64,000 nt of DNA from assembly GCF_964204645.1 (NCBI RefSeq), contig NC_134032.1:4676916-4740915 (forward strand), given 5' to 3'. The position numbers and the translations under genes are program-made. The stretch is from Tubulanus polymorphus. Its lineage: Eukaryota; Nemertea; Palaeonemertea; Tubulaniformes; Tubulanidae. The notes beneath the pieces were generated by a model. The model did not search any database and was not told the DNA's origin. It saw only the letters and a list, made by a program, of their open reading frames with translations. Of the stretch, positions 11,129 to 22,328 are shown piece by piece. Positions within the stretch are counted from its first letter, which is position 1, and each line of letters opens with the position of its first letter.

Positions 11129-12771
11129 GTCCAATAAAATCCTTGTGAAAATATTTCACTTTACATACATCAGACGAGCACATAATCTGTGACATCGTCG
11201 GGTCGTTTTTCCGACAGAAACATATACCTGCATCATTTGAACCAGAGATATTTTGAATAGAGGGCACTTCGTTTTCCCTAGTGAAGTAATTCCCAATAAG
11301 TTCAGGCAGCAGACATTTTTGGAAAAACTGTCGAGCAATGTTAACCTGTAAACTGAAAAATTCTTGGTTAAATCCTATCTTTTCAATTGCCATCGCGTTA
11401 TTTGCCCATACAACAAAATCACATTGCTTAAATCCTGTTGCATGGAGTTGAGTTTGTATCTGATAATAATATGCGTGATCTCGTTTTAAAGTTAAAGCTC
11501 TATTGGAGTCAATTTCCATGCAGAAATTATGGTCGTTACGTGCCGATTCCTCAGCAGTTTTATCTCCGAGGCAGAATCGGCACTTGATTTCAATAAGCTG
11601 TATTCCGCAACAATCACAGGACACTACGCCATCGGGGGATGCTCCAAGAAAAGGATAACACTTATCTATGTAGAATCCACTTTCCTTCACTTTGCAATTG
11701 ATGTGTGTTTGATTCATGAGCTGCTCATAATTGCTTCGTGCAGTCTCCTCGTGCTTGCAACCCCATTTGGGAGGAAATTTTTAAAGTAAATATATTTCAT
11801 TTAGAACTAGAAAAATATGGGTATCTTTAGAGAGAATTTTATGACCGGCAATTGGTAGGCCTAGTTTGCATATTTTTTACCTTGTTGCATTCGTTGAGAA
11901 AGAGTACGCCTTTGGATAACAGATCCGCTTTATCAATGACAGGGAAGATTTATCAATTGATGTTCTTGTAACAAATTTCAGGATAGAAGCTGTTATCCTT
12001 CCAGCTCTGTGCGAAAACCATACTGGACTTTCACTCTGCTTCCTGGTCAGCAATTCAACGTTTTGGATCTGTAAATATATAATTATATAAGCCAATATGC
12101 TCGAAAACCAGAGCTACCTGTCTTATTACAATTTGAAAAATATATAGCATAAATAAACCTATATGAACATTTTACTATACCTGTTCATCTGTGATGGCTA
12201 GTTGATCTAGAACCTCTTTTGAATAGTCCTGTAATCTGTCAAGTGATGCTGTCAACTTGCTACTCTGGAAAAGTTCTGACAGTGGTTGTGGGAGATTCAA
12301 TTGTGCTCCTTTTGGTACATAGGCATCCGAAAATCCTGGTAAAACTGATAACACTGATAATTTTGAACCTGTGCCAAACATACTTTTGTAGAAATTATCA
12401 GCTTCTGCTGGAGTGACCATAGGGTACGATTTCACAGTATTAGTAGTTGGTTGATCGTTGTTCGTGTGTCGCGATGTTCCAGTAATATCCTTTTGTTCCG
12501 GCCTTGAAAAGTCAATGTTCAATGCTTCTGAGTATTAAATGTTCATATTCGTAGTGGTGGGTTCGAGCCATGAACATGCCATCGAAGTGCATGTCACTGA
12601 ATTTTTCAATTTGACCGCTGCTTCCAATGCAAAACAGACTGTGGCCACATGAGAACAAACTTCATTCAGCCCAGCCATGCAATTAAAGTGGGCAAATTCA
12701 ATACAACCATCATCTTTAACAGCGACCCAGGCTCTCAGCGGAGTCTCGTTAATCCGTTGCGAGTGAGCTAC
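11129..12771 (-). pseudogene. SWIM - YqaJ exonuclease - PHD gene, truncated
   Basis: Minus-strand spliced gene. Exon 12771-12181 (acceptor TTTTTTCAG, donor GTATAG) has a SWIM zinc finger (FNCMAGLNEVCSHVA) and ends LAITDEQ. Exon 12068-11881 carries the YqaJ N-terminal block VWFSHRAGRITAS. The next exon (~11790 leftwards; acceptor not clear) has PPKWGCKHEETARSNYEQLM, FLGASPDGVVSC and LIEIKC, the PD-(D/E)xK-type core, then YYYQIQTQLHATG and a PHD-like finger (CFCRKND...MCSSDVC...FHKDFIG) that runs straight into polymerase sequence. An in-frame TAA at 12535-12537 lies in the first exon. YqaJ genes with SWIM and PHD units are widespread in invertebrates, often repeat-associated. Likely a pseudogene. 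Confidence 0.75.
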
Positions 12772-12840
12772 CTGAAAAAATAATTAAAATGAGTACGGTA
12801 GGCCTATAAACACTCTTAAGATTTTTTTTAAACCTGATCA

Positions 12841-12975
12841 CCCAGGGGCTGGTTGCATAGTCATGGCTTAATACCAGTCTAAGACCAAAGTTCTATACCC
12901 AATCTAACAACTAAGATCAGTCTTAAGATTTAAGACCACTTTCGGACTTAAGTCACGACCGGGCCCAGTGTAGTA
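12841..12975. repeat. Short TIR-like interspersed repeat
   Basis: Begins near AGGGGCTGGTTGCATAGTC and ends near CACGACCGGGCCCAGTG, with several CTTAAGAC/GTCTTAAG words in between forming imperfect internal palindromes. The two ends are roughly inverted (GGGCTGGTTG versus GGGCCCGGTCG on the other strand). Looks like a MITE; no clear target duplication. Confidence 0.4.
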
Positions 12976-13077
12976 GAGTTGAGGCAATCAGCTGTTTTTC
13001 TACATCCTGCAGTCTAGCAACGTAGCTAACTCCCCTCCCCTAAAATAAACCCTACCACCAAATGAACTCCTACCCTC

Positions 13078-13919
13078 TGATACACCGGTCACAATCCTCT
13101 CTTTAATCGTTATCTATAAAATACTTGAGTAAGGCCCTGGCGAGAGAACGTGTCCGTGCACAAATCCGAATGAATAAACTGAAATACCGGATGATAATAT
13201 TGAAGATAATATATTTCATTTACCTTGAACCTGAGAATGATTTTCCTAATCCCTATTATATGAATCCCTATCGTTCCGAAGCTTCTCCTGTCCTGCTGTC
13301 GACACTCGTCTTACTAAAGTACAGATTCTCCCGATTGATTGCTCTCTCAAGATGCGGGTCCCTTTTACAGAAAGAATCATTCATTTTTTCTTTTTTTAAT
13401 TATTATAATTAACTACGATTCGGAATACATAGTGATTGATTATCAATTCTTAAATTATTTGAAATACTTATACTAATTATTTTATGTACAATTTAACTAA
13501 TTCTATTTTAATACAGGATAAGCAAAACAACCACATCTTCCTAAACTTCCGGTTTTTCCTTTTACGGAAAGTAGCCGGGAATATCATCAAGTATCAGCGT
13601 GATCCCTTCACGAGCCTCATTATAAATACACTCCATTGTTCCGACCCAACCAAATATGGTTCCAACTATTTAAAAGTTTTATATAAAGATTTTCTGAATG
13701 TTTGCCAGATCTCACAGCAGAAGAACCGAGAAAGAATTGTTGTTTATAGACTGATTTATGGTTTGCGTTGGTAGATGAAAGCATCAAACAAGAACTTTCG
13801 TAATTCTTACTACTAGTACGTTCTTGTCTGACGGCTCCCACGCATACAGAAACAACATTAAGAACATTTCTAAATACTACGAACATTTTCAAATACTACG
13901 AAAATCTAGCCGTGGATCA
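13078..13919 (-). repeat. 3' LTR (shortened)
   Basis: 842 bp. Matches 19778-21027 except for a missing 408 bp segment corresponding to ~20081-20490 and a few substitutions. The plus-strand ends are TGATACAC and GTGGATCA, i.e. short inverted ends. Confidence 0.9.
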
Positions 13920-13932
13920 ACACTCCCTATCC
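13920..13932 (-). other. Polypurine tract
   Basis: On the minus strand GGATAGGGAGTGT directly precedes the 3' LTR start (TGATCCAC). Purine-rich and in the exact place expected for plus-strand priming. Confidence 0.6.
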
Positions 13933-15377
13933 AGTTTAAATTTCGGCCCGAAATTTTGAATTTAAACCAACTCGTGAATATCCCGCTGATACCTCTAGAA
14001 CAAATCCTGAAAAAGAACATTTAGTAAACAATTCATTATAACGAGTAACTATTTCTTAGAGTTCGACACTACAACGCATAAAGTTCGTGATATAGTTTAT
14101 CATAAAACCGTATTTAAAGTTCTGGATACCCAATCGGAAAAAGTTCATTCGAGACCGCTGTCCCCGCACACTAAACAGTCGAAAGTTAAGCACAAAACAG
14201 TTCACAGTTAGAGTTTAGAATTTACCGCGAAGTGACGCAACAGCTACCAGACACAACAAGGTACGTCATGGACGGACGAATGACGTCATCCACCGCAGTT
14301 CCTCGGAGCGCGTACTGCTACGTTGATAGTACGGCAAAACGCATTTATGTTCAGCTGATACTTGCTCGTTATTCATAGACGCTATAGTACTACGGTTACT
14401 ATATCGGAGTCTTTTCTCCACAGTTAATATAGAAACGGAACAGTAATGTATTCGCATCTTACGGCTTGAGCGAACAACATTCCATCGAATGTTAATGTAA
14501 CTACACGGGAGCCATCTTGAACACACTCGGCTTTACTCCGCTAAAATGTCTACGGAAATTATCACTTTTCTTCATATTTCGTATCGCATTGGCCAGGTGT
14601 CTTTGTCCACCCTTCATCACTTAAGTTTGTGAGTATATAACAGGTCTTCGAGAGTGACAAACACCACTAACAATGGCCAGAATCGCATGACTAATCATCG
14701 AGCATGATTCCATCCCGTTTAAACCAACGCCCAAAGTTCGCTGTTGTATGTCGTATATTCGCTCCGTTTCTTCGTTATTTGACGAATCGGCAAATTAATA
14801 TCACTCATCTCGACCAGAGCATACCAGTTGCTGGTTTATCATACTATCAGTTGCGTCGAATAGAGTTTCAGGATACCTCCCAACAAGTCCCCATCTCCAT
14901 ATGGTCACTATCAGGGGGGTACCCGTCAACATCTATTGCGGTTGACAGAAGAAGACATTCTTCCATCGTAGTGCTGTCATATCCCGACGGTCTCATCTTC
15001 ACAAATCCGATAAGGGTACCTTACAATGAAATAAAAACACAGAGATTATATAAAAATTTCATAACTCTTTCTTTTCTAACTGACAATCAATGACATCCAT
15101 TCAGACTACAGATAATAAACCCTAGAGACTAGTGATATTTCAGCAAAAAAAAACCAATATCACGACAATCAAGCTATTATTCACTTTTATTTATGGTTGT
15201 CTTTATCTCCTATATTAGATTAAACCCAGATCAGGAGTTAACTCATTGGCAACAATGCGTTATATATACTTCAGTTTCACAACACTTATGTAATTATATT
15301 TCGATAACTTACTGAAGAGACGCTTACCGTATACAATTCATAATTTTCAATAGGACGTATGCATCTTGATCCAAACT
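13933..15377. other. Non-coding internal retrotransposon region
   Basis: About 1.4 kb between the pol linker and the 3' LTR. I see no RT, RNase H or integrase motif in any frame. Short open stretches (e.g. 14704-15093 plus) show no family pattern. Confidence 0.55.
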
Positions 15378-17326
15378 CTAAATAATTCGATTATACTTAC
15401 AAATTTCGTCTGACGTCTGAGGGTCTTCCACATGTGTGATAGACACCTCCGGTGGCCGAGGAAGCTGTCCTGACTTCGCCTCTGTTTTGAGTGATCGGTC
15501 AAGTGACCACCCATCTGTCCACGAATCACTACGACACGTATCTTCAAAGAGGGTGACGTGTCGTGACGTAGGGTTCGTGACTCGAAGCCTATGCCTTGAT
15601 GGCATGACGCTAACAACTGACCTTGCGCTCATGAGATCACGCATTCTCAAATAATGTACTGGCACAAAGGCTGCAATCGAAGACTGAGACTTGTCAATTA
15701 GCCACTTACGGTCGACGGTGACATCGCATGAAGGGGGAATAACAGTCATACGTGTGACTTTAACCGACGAAGATTTCCCCAAAATGACATCATTACTAAA
15801 GTAAATTATGTCGGCGCCTGGCAACAAGAGAGCCTTTTTAGCATAATCGATAACTGCCTGGTTTCGTTCCAGGAAATCAACTCCGAGATTACATCGGACG
15901 TGATACCGTCTACCACGTACATAGATTGCGTAATTTCCAAATTGCCTAACACAAAATCCACAGAAATAACTCCTTTCAAATCAAACTTAGTACCATCTAC
16001 CCCACGGGCGGACTGAAATTGTCCCTCCTGATAAGGGTCATTCGATATCTGAGGATGATTGATGAAGTAATTGTTTGACACTACAGAAATATCGGCACCC
16101 GTATCAATCAAAATGTTTAACGGTGTCCCTAAATGACTACCTGTCACTCGGTTGGCGGCAGTTGCCATGATTGACGGGGAATAAGCCTCCTGTCCAATAG
16201 TGTTGTTCTGACTGGAAAGGGACCCTATGTCGTTGGTTGGCGTGTCACCTAAAGTCGTCGTAACAGGTGGAAGTTGTTCCTGACAGTGAACAGTTGGTTG
16301 ACAATCGGAGTTCGAATCTCCTATCCCAACATTTTCGAAGATTGGCATAATCGGTTTAGACGTGAGGACAACTTGACCTCTGTCCTGTTCGTGGGACATT
16401 CCATCCCCAACTGGATGGTGGAAACTGCTGGCATTTGAGGTGACAGGAAAGTTCTGTCCTCTTTCAAACGAGTGACACAAATTCTCCGACATTGACTCCC
16501 GACTAGATATCTTTGACAAAATAGTTTCCATATTACTCTGATCATTAAGACATTCCGATCGTGAATTATTACTACTACTTGAACCTGATGACACAAGATC
16601 ACATTGTATTGCTGATTCGGAGGTTGCTGGGTACCTATACCGATCAAAAGCGCCTTCGTGACAATCTAAATGAGACTTCCTATCTCTAAAAAGGTCATCT
16701 TCTGCCGAATCCGTCGGACCATTAACCCCTCTAGGGTGTGACCTATCAATACTAATATTGTCACCCGAGCACGCCATATCAGCACGTACCTCCTGCAATT
16801 TAACCGGATCGCTAAACGTAACCCTCCTGTGTCTTTTTATATGCTCGTAAGTAGCCGACAACTGGGAATTGTCCCTCCAGATGTCCTCAAAATTGGATCC
16901 CTGATCCATATAAAAATTTCCATCTAACGACAACTGGGAATTGTCCCTCCAGCTATCCCCAAAGTTACGATCTTGAATGTCATAAACGTCATCAGCACCC
17001 CATGAAGGAGTGTGATGGCCGGCAAACCTATCTAAATTCAGAGACTCATTGTTATGAAAGTAATACGCAGTACAATTTTCCTCAGGTCCAAAATAATCGT
17101 CAACTGAATCAGCTAGCATGTCGCCCTGATCAAATGACATGTCAAATATATCATCCCTATCGTCCTCTAAATAATCATCATCATCATCATCAAAAATATA
17201 ATCATCAATTACCGGACTATCATCATCATAACCATGATAACCCGAATATGTGTCATCCCACCAATAATCACTCCTTATTAACGAGTCCGGCGAGGGCTCA
17301 GTTGACCATTCATTGCGCGACCCCAC
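15378..17326 (-). pseudogene. Retrotransposon protease and linker
   Basis: Open from 17326 to 15806 (about 506 codons). The N-terminal third is strongly acidic (runs of Asp around residues 40-60), with a repeated LSLDGNFYMDQGS/RDNSQLS module. The aspartic protease active site LIDTGADISVVS lies at ~16100, about 95 residues before the end of this frame. A frameshift near 15820 passes to the frame running to 15378 (LPGADIIYFSNDV...), the protease-RT linker seen in Ty3-like Pol. The frame differs from that of Gag, whose TAA is at 17329-17331, compatible with a Gag-Pol frameshift. No RT follows. Confidence 0.75.
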
Positions 17327-17665
17327 CCTTATCGGTCCATAGGATGAGGTCTCCGGTCGTTTCCCTGACCAAATGTTCGATTAGCCCCTTGGGAGCCACG
17401 CCCAATTTTCTGTGGCCGAAACTGACCCCTACTAGCATTTTGGGGACGGCGATTATCACGCTGAAATGCGTCCCGGTTTGGTGACCTTTGTTGGTCGTAA
17501 CGCCACGTCGGGCAATTCCTGGCGTAATGACCAGGGGCGTGACATTGAAAGCACACCACCTGGCCATCCTGTGCGGTATTCGAAAAACGCCTAATGAAAA
17601 ACACCGAATCGGAAAACGCATAACGCCTAATTCAAGTAACATCCAAGAAATTGACCTAAATCCCT

Positions 17666-17701
17666 ACGTGAACTATGTACACAACGCTACATAGTTCACG
17701 T
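17666..17701. repeat. 36 bp hairpin
   Basis: Arms ACGTGAACTATGTA and TACATAGTTCACGT (14 bp, perfect) around an 8 nt loop. Size and shape match the micro-hairpins elsewhere, but I see no flanking direct repeat. Confidence 0.7.
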
Positions 17702-18073
17702 CGGAGTGCGTGGAGCGCCGCCTGTTCCATCTTCGTTTCTACTGTCTTTGGTTACGCAGGCTTATCTGTGTTATTATTTCATATTAAGACAGAGTATTAT
17801 GATAATAAAAGACATCATTTTATGGAACATATAGTTTATTATTTTTGTTCAAGGAAGTTCAGGGGCTGGACATTATTTAGTCTCTCATTGGTTCGGTAGG
17901 TTCGGAAGATTAGCGTGGTTGTGAACATTTTTGGAGGATAATTTTGAGAATGGCTATTTTATCAGTCTCTGTGTGCGTTGTACCTACGAGCGAAGGTTGT
18001 ACCATATTTATGCATTCCGGTTTCAAAATTCAAGAAAGCCGGTTTATAACCGCGGCGTTTGTTTTCGCGTTAT

Positions 18074-18110
18074 CATAGAAGTGTAAACTGTTTCAGTTTA
18101 CACTTCTATG
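18074..18110. mobile_element. Micro-hairpin with 7 bp flanking repeat (1)
   Basis: Perfect 17 bp arms (CATAGAAGTGTAAACTG) around a TTT loop, 37 bp in all. Flanked by GCGTTAT at 18067-18073 and 18111-18117. Sits inside the TIR element at 17574-18351. Confidence 0.8.
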
Positions 18111-19241
18111 GCGTTATGTGATTGATCGCTTGCACGGCGGACATTCTATCATCATCCTATAATGAAGTTTATTAGAGTAGTAGTCTCGTTTCGTGAAGCG
18201 TAAAACACATGTATTTTCAAACTGTTCCGTTGATGAGTTGGATTGTGAGTCTCAGTAGATGGTGCAATTACGAAATTAGGTCATTTTCTAGGAATTAGGC
18301 GTTATGCGTTTTCCGATTCGGTGTATTTCATTAGGCGTTTTTCGAGTACCGCATCCTGTGACCTTTGTAACGGGCGGCTTTCGCTATAAAATGTGGCTCT
18401 ATCATTCCGCTGAGTACGGGTAGACTTCTGGATGTCCATAATTTGGCGGAACATGTCCCGTAATTCAGCCATAACGTCACCCATCGCTTTATTTGGTTCG
18501 GTCCCAATTTGCGATACCTTGGGAGACGACAGAGCTTTACGTTGTTCGATATGCTCCGCCATTCTGGCTGCCTCCCATGCATCCCTAAATGTCGTCGGAC
18601 GCTGTGACAACAGGTAGACAGAGATGTCAGGGCGTGAGTTGTTAATTAGTAACATCTTTTTCTGGTGGTCCGAAAATTTCAAACTCGAGGCCACACGATC
18701 AATCTCTTCCGCAAACCTATCGACCGGTTGTGTCTCCCCCTGTCGCATCGTCGTCAAAGCCGACTCCTTGACCAAAGCCCACGAGGTGGGGCTAAATTGC
18801 GCGCAAAACGCACGGACAATATTTCCCCAGGGAGTGACAACTTTGCCACCGGTCGCATCGGTTCCCTGATCAATTCGAAGATCATTAAATAAGATTAGGG
18901 CCGGGCCAGCCAAAAACCAATACAACTGTTTCTTTTTAGCGTCATCGTTCCAACCCCTTAGATCGGCCAAACGGTCAAATCCTTTGAACCAATCAGAGAC
19001 GCACTGGTCGTCTCGTCCCGTAAATTTAGGGAGCAAAGAGAAATTCATGAACGCCGTGGCTGTGTCCACCTGTTCGCGAAGGCCAGAGAGGGCCTGCAGA
19101 ACAGTGTCGTTGCTTACAGCGGATCGTTCCCGTGAGCCACCCGCACCGTACGTCGTCTCCCCTCCAGTCGACATTGTATATCTTTAAACGAATACTAATC
19201 TAAAATAACATTTTTAAAAATTTCCAACCCAAAAAACAGAT

Positions 19242-19605
19242 GTAGGTTCGATTCCCCATCCTGGCTGGACGGTTTTGGCAATTCACAAGGTGGAGGGTTC
19301 GAACCCCTCAATGGCTGTAGTGCAGCCCCATCGGTGTCGACCTGCATGGCGAGTGGGTTAGAATCCCACAGAGGTCCCCGACACTCCTCCGGTATTACAC
19401 ATGAGCGTGCAGTGGTGGGTTCGAATCCCACGACGGCTCTCGAAGTTCCTCCGGAATCTCAAATGGTCGTGCACTTCGCGGGTTCGGATCCCGCAATGTC
19501 TCAACAGGGACGACCGGAGTTGGCAGTGGGTTCGAATCCCACAATGGTTCCCGAAACTCCACCGGAATTTCAAATGGTTTCGTTTGAGGTGGGCTCGACT
19601 CCCAC
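19242..19605. repeat. Array of seven tRNA T-arm-like hairpins in retrotransposon leader
   Basis: Seven copies of a 16-17 bp hairpin with 5 bp stem and TTCGAAT-type loop, e.g. GTGGGTTCGAATCCCAC. They start at 19242, 19293, 19353, 19415, 19478, 19526 and 19589, i.e. 48-63 bp apart, in a degenerate ~62 bp tandem unit (shared words CTCCGGAAT, TCAAATGGT). Compensatory stem changes occur (GCGGG...CCCGC, GAGGG...CCCTC). The array lies in the 5' leader between primer site and gag of the minus-strand retrotransposon. Confidence 0.8.
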
Positions 19606-19758
19606 AATAGCTTTTCGAATGTCGGGCTGGTTGTAGCGCGGCGCTTCTTAGAAAATGCGTTCTTCGCACCACAGTGGGAGCATACGAAAATATGTACCAT
19701 TTGAACAAAACTAAACAATTAATGTAAAAAGTTTATCGTAAACCGAAGATTATTGATT

Positions 19759-19776
19759 TCCCGGGTTTCGGCACCA
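19759..19776 (-). other. Primer-binding site for tRNA-Phe
   Basis: Minus strand reads TGGTGCCGAAACCCGGGA, one base from the LTR. Its complement TCCCGGGTTTCGGCACCA equals, from memory, the 3' end of metazoan tRNA-Phe(GAA) plus CCA. Confidence 0.85.
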
Positions 19777-19777
19777 G

Positions 19778-21027
19778 TGATACACCGGTCACAATCCTCT
19801 CTTTAATCGTTATCTATAAAATACTTGAGTAAGGCCCTGGCGAGAGAACGTGTCCGTGCACAAATCCGAATGAATAAACTGAAATACCGGATGATGATAT
19901 TGAAGATAATATATTTTATTTACCTTGAACCTGAGAATGATTTTCCTAATCCCTATTATATGAATCCCTATCGTTCCGAAGCTTCTCCTGTCCTGCTGTC
20001 GACACTCGTCTTACTAAGGTACAGATTCTCCCGATTGACTGCTCTCTCAAGATGCGGGTCCCTTTTACAGAAAGAATCGGCATTCTTAAAATACCGACTC
20101 TCCCACTCGACTTTTGGCAAGGAGCAGCAACCTTACTGTCATGACTGTTTTGGTCATATAGAATTTGGCCTTAATGATTCGCTGATCTAAAATTATTTTC
20201 AAAACTGATTTGCTAAACTAACTTTTTCCTTCCAACCCTCCTGTCATGACGCGTTGTGATTTAGTCACTCCTTGCTAGTCGTTGTTGAGAGAGCAGCTAT
20301 TGTCTGTGAATTACCAACGAGCGCATACAGACAACAGAAACTTCAGACAGCTAGTTTTAACATTTAAAACAAATTAATTTTCCTAAAACATTAGCGGTTA
20401 TTAACAATTTGTTCTTAAACAACATCTAGATTACTCAAATTAAATATCTTTTCAAAACTTTGTTTTCTTTTCTAATTACAGTACAAATTCATTGTTTCTT
20501 TTTTGAATTATTATAATAAACTACGATTCGGAATACATTGTGATTGATTATCAATTCTTAAATTATTTGAAATACTTATACTAATTATTTTATGTACAAT
20601 TTAACTAATTCTATTTTAATACAGGATAAGCAAAACAACCACATCTTCCTAAACTTCCGGTTTTTCCTTTTACGGAAAGTAGCCGGGAATATCATCAAGT
20701 ATCAGCGTGATCCCTTCACGAGCCTCATTATAAATACACTCCATTGTTCCGACCCAACCAAATATGGTTCCAACTATTTAAAAGTTTTATATAAAGATTT
20801 TCTGAATGTTTGCCAGATCTCACAGCAGAAGAACCGAGAAAGAATTGTTGTTTATAGACTGATTTATGGTTTGCGTTGGTAGATGAAAGCATCAAACAAG
20901 AACTTTCGTAATTCTTACTACTAGTACGTTCTTGTCTGACGGCTCCCACGCATACAGAAACAACATTAAGAACATTTCTAAATACTACGAACATTTTCAA
21001 ATACTACGAAAATCTAGCCGTGGATCA
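19778..21027 (-). repeat. 5' LTR (full length)
   Basis: 1250 bp, TGATACAC...GTGGATCA. Contains the ~408 bp segment absent from the other LTR. Followed by the CCTC target duplication at 21028-21031. Confidence 0.9.
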
Positions 21028-22100
21028 CCTCCCTTTTAAAATGGAACTTGATCTCAATTAACGTAGTTAAGTGGAATTCTTTATTTATTTCAGGGTAAAT
21101 TAGCTTTATATGGGCCTATACAGTAGACTCTGCCCGAGTCCGGACCCATCAACTCACACGACCGTTCAACTCGATATTCTTTGTGACACTATGTAATACA
21201 TAACATCCAACTCGGATAGGCTATCACTCTACAAGTCGGGCACACTTAAAACACGGTCCCAAAATATAAGGCTTGAGCGAAGTCTACTGTTCCGGTACAA
21301 TGATTTATGGAAAATAGTTCTTACCTTTGCACGGAAAAGATAGACGTTTTGATCCGTTATTTTGTGCACTAAAATCTCTCTAACCCATCCTGATGTAAAT
21401 TATTGTAGGGTTCGAGGCTTTTCCATGCTTGCACACAACGTTCATACAACATTCGGAAACGTTCGTGAAAGTTGTGTGATAGTTTATAATGTAACGTTCG
21501 CAATAACGTTTTCTGAAGGTTTTCTAAACGTTATCATCCAAGAGCCTGCAGTAAATTATTAGTTAAGTCAGATATCATCAATACAGCCCGTTTTAAGCAA
21601 ATCCCGACGTGGATTCCTACGTTTTAATACCATTGGAAAGCATGATTCAATCTTTCTGGAGTAAAGAAAAATATGGGATTCGAAACCGATGGATATCGTG
21701 ACATATCAAAAAAGGAAGTGTTCGCCATTGTTCAGCAATCAGCTTTAAACGGCGTGTTTAAGGGATTTAATAATCGTTTATTTACTAAGGTACGTTATTC
21801 AATCCACAAATTTTGATACTTCCAATATATGGAAAAATACCGATAGAATGTTTTTGAAACAATCTTTTATGTAGAAACCCATGTTAGAGACCTTTTCGTC
21901 GGGTTTTATATCAATGAAATGACCTAACTGTTGTTCTCCAATAACAAGCATGAGAATCCCTGTATGTATGGACCACAGGGGCTTGTCACAATTTGATGAT
22001 GAATGGATGATACCAGTATCCCTGTATAAAAACGAAAAGGGAGCTAACTAAATCGACTATCTGTACATTACCTTCCCAATTACTTTTATTTCGTAACTAC
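21028..22100. other. Intergenic, no gene seen
   Basis: No exon, RNA gene or recognisable repeat family seen. Confidence 0.5.

Positions 22101-22150
<50 letters not shown>
22101..22150. repeat. (AT)n microsatellite
   Basis: About 24 AT dinucleotides preceded by CTACGT. Confidence 0.95.
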
Positions 22151-22152
<2 letters not shown>

Positions 22153-22328
22153 GAATTATTCACTCGTAAGTTAGTTTTCCAATGCACCAGTCGTCGTCGT
22201 TACATCGTAGCTGGCAGCCCTTGTGATTCCTAAAATAAAAAGGAAATAATAAAGAAACTTCAATTTTCATAGTTGTGTTAAGCCTTGAAGTTTCTTTTAA
22301 CCGTCCGGTACAGTTATCACCTTATCGA

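Larger units (their letters stand above)
17574..18351. mobile_element. 778 bp TIR element with 9 bp target duplication
   Basis: Ends are inverted repeats of about 60 bp: CGGTATTCGAAAAACGCC at the left, complementary to GGCGTTTTTCGAGTACCG at the right, continuing to ...CGCATAACGCCTAATTC. Flanking direct repeats CATCCTGTG are at 17565-17573 and 18352-18360. No transposase is encoded. Long TIRs and 9 bp duplications fit Mutator-like elements (inference). It contains two hairpins of its own, one (18074-18110) with its own duplication. Confidence 0.85.
17329..19174 (-). pseudogene. Gag, interrupted by a TIR element
   Basis: Starts MSTGGETTYGAGGSRERS at 19174. Core capsid-like region: LPKFTGRDDQCVSDWFKGF (~residue 50) and later FCAQFSPTSWALVKES, typical of retrotransposon Gag. 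A Lys/Arg-rich tail follows. At 18360 the frame runs into an inserted element (17574-18351) and stops inside it. The remaining C-terminus (17573-17329) has a zinc knuckle CFQCHAPGHYARNC (CX2CX4HX4C) and a basic Gln/Arg/Asn-rich tail. Removing the insert with one copy of its 9 bp target duplication puts the two halves in the same frame, so Gag was intact before insertion. Confidence 0.85.
13078..21027 (-). mobile_element. Complete gag-protease LTR retrotransposon (Ty3-like)
   Basis: Two direct LTRs (13078-13919 and 19778-21027), both TGATACAC...GTGGATCA, enclose a minus-strand internal region. The outer flanks carry a 4 bp direct repeat CCTC (13074-13077 and 21028-21031), the expected target duplication. 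A primer site for tRNA-Phe and a purine tract lie next to the LTRs. Coding parts are Gag, a CCHC knuckle and an aspartic protease followed by a linker; reverse transcriptase, RNase H and integrase are missing, as the space left (13933-15377) is too short. The LTRs are nearly identical apart from a 408 bp gap in the left one, suggesting recent insertion. Mobilised in trans if at all (inference). Confidence 0.88.

Noticed and set aside
12219-12416. Plus-strand open frame opposite the YqaJ gene
   Set aside because: Shadow of the minus-strand exon, which has splice signals and a family match.
14704-15093. 129-codon plus-strand open frame in the retrotransposon
   Set aside because: No family pattern, opposite to element direction; likely chance.
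17666-17701. Fifth member of the micro-hairpin class
   Set aside because: Size fits but flanks (AATCCCT / CGGAGTG) show no 7 bp repeat; kept only as a hairpin.
19242-19605. CRISPR-like array or tRNA gene cluster
   Set aside because: Only T-arm-like hairpins repeat; no D-arm, anticodon or acceptor stem, and spacers are themselves repeats, within an animal retrotransposon.
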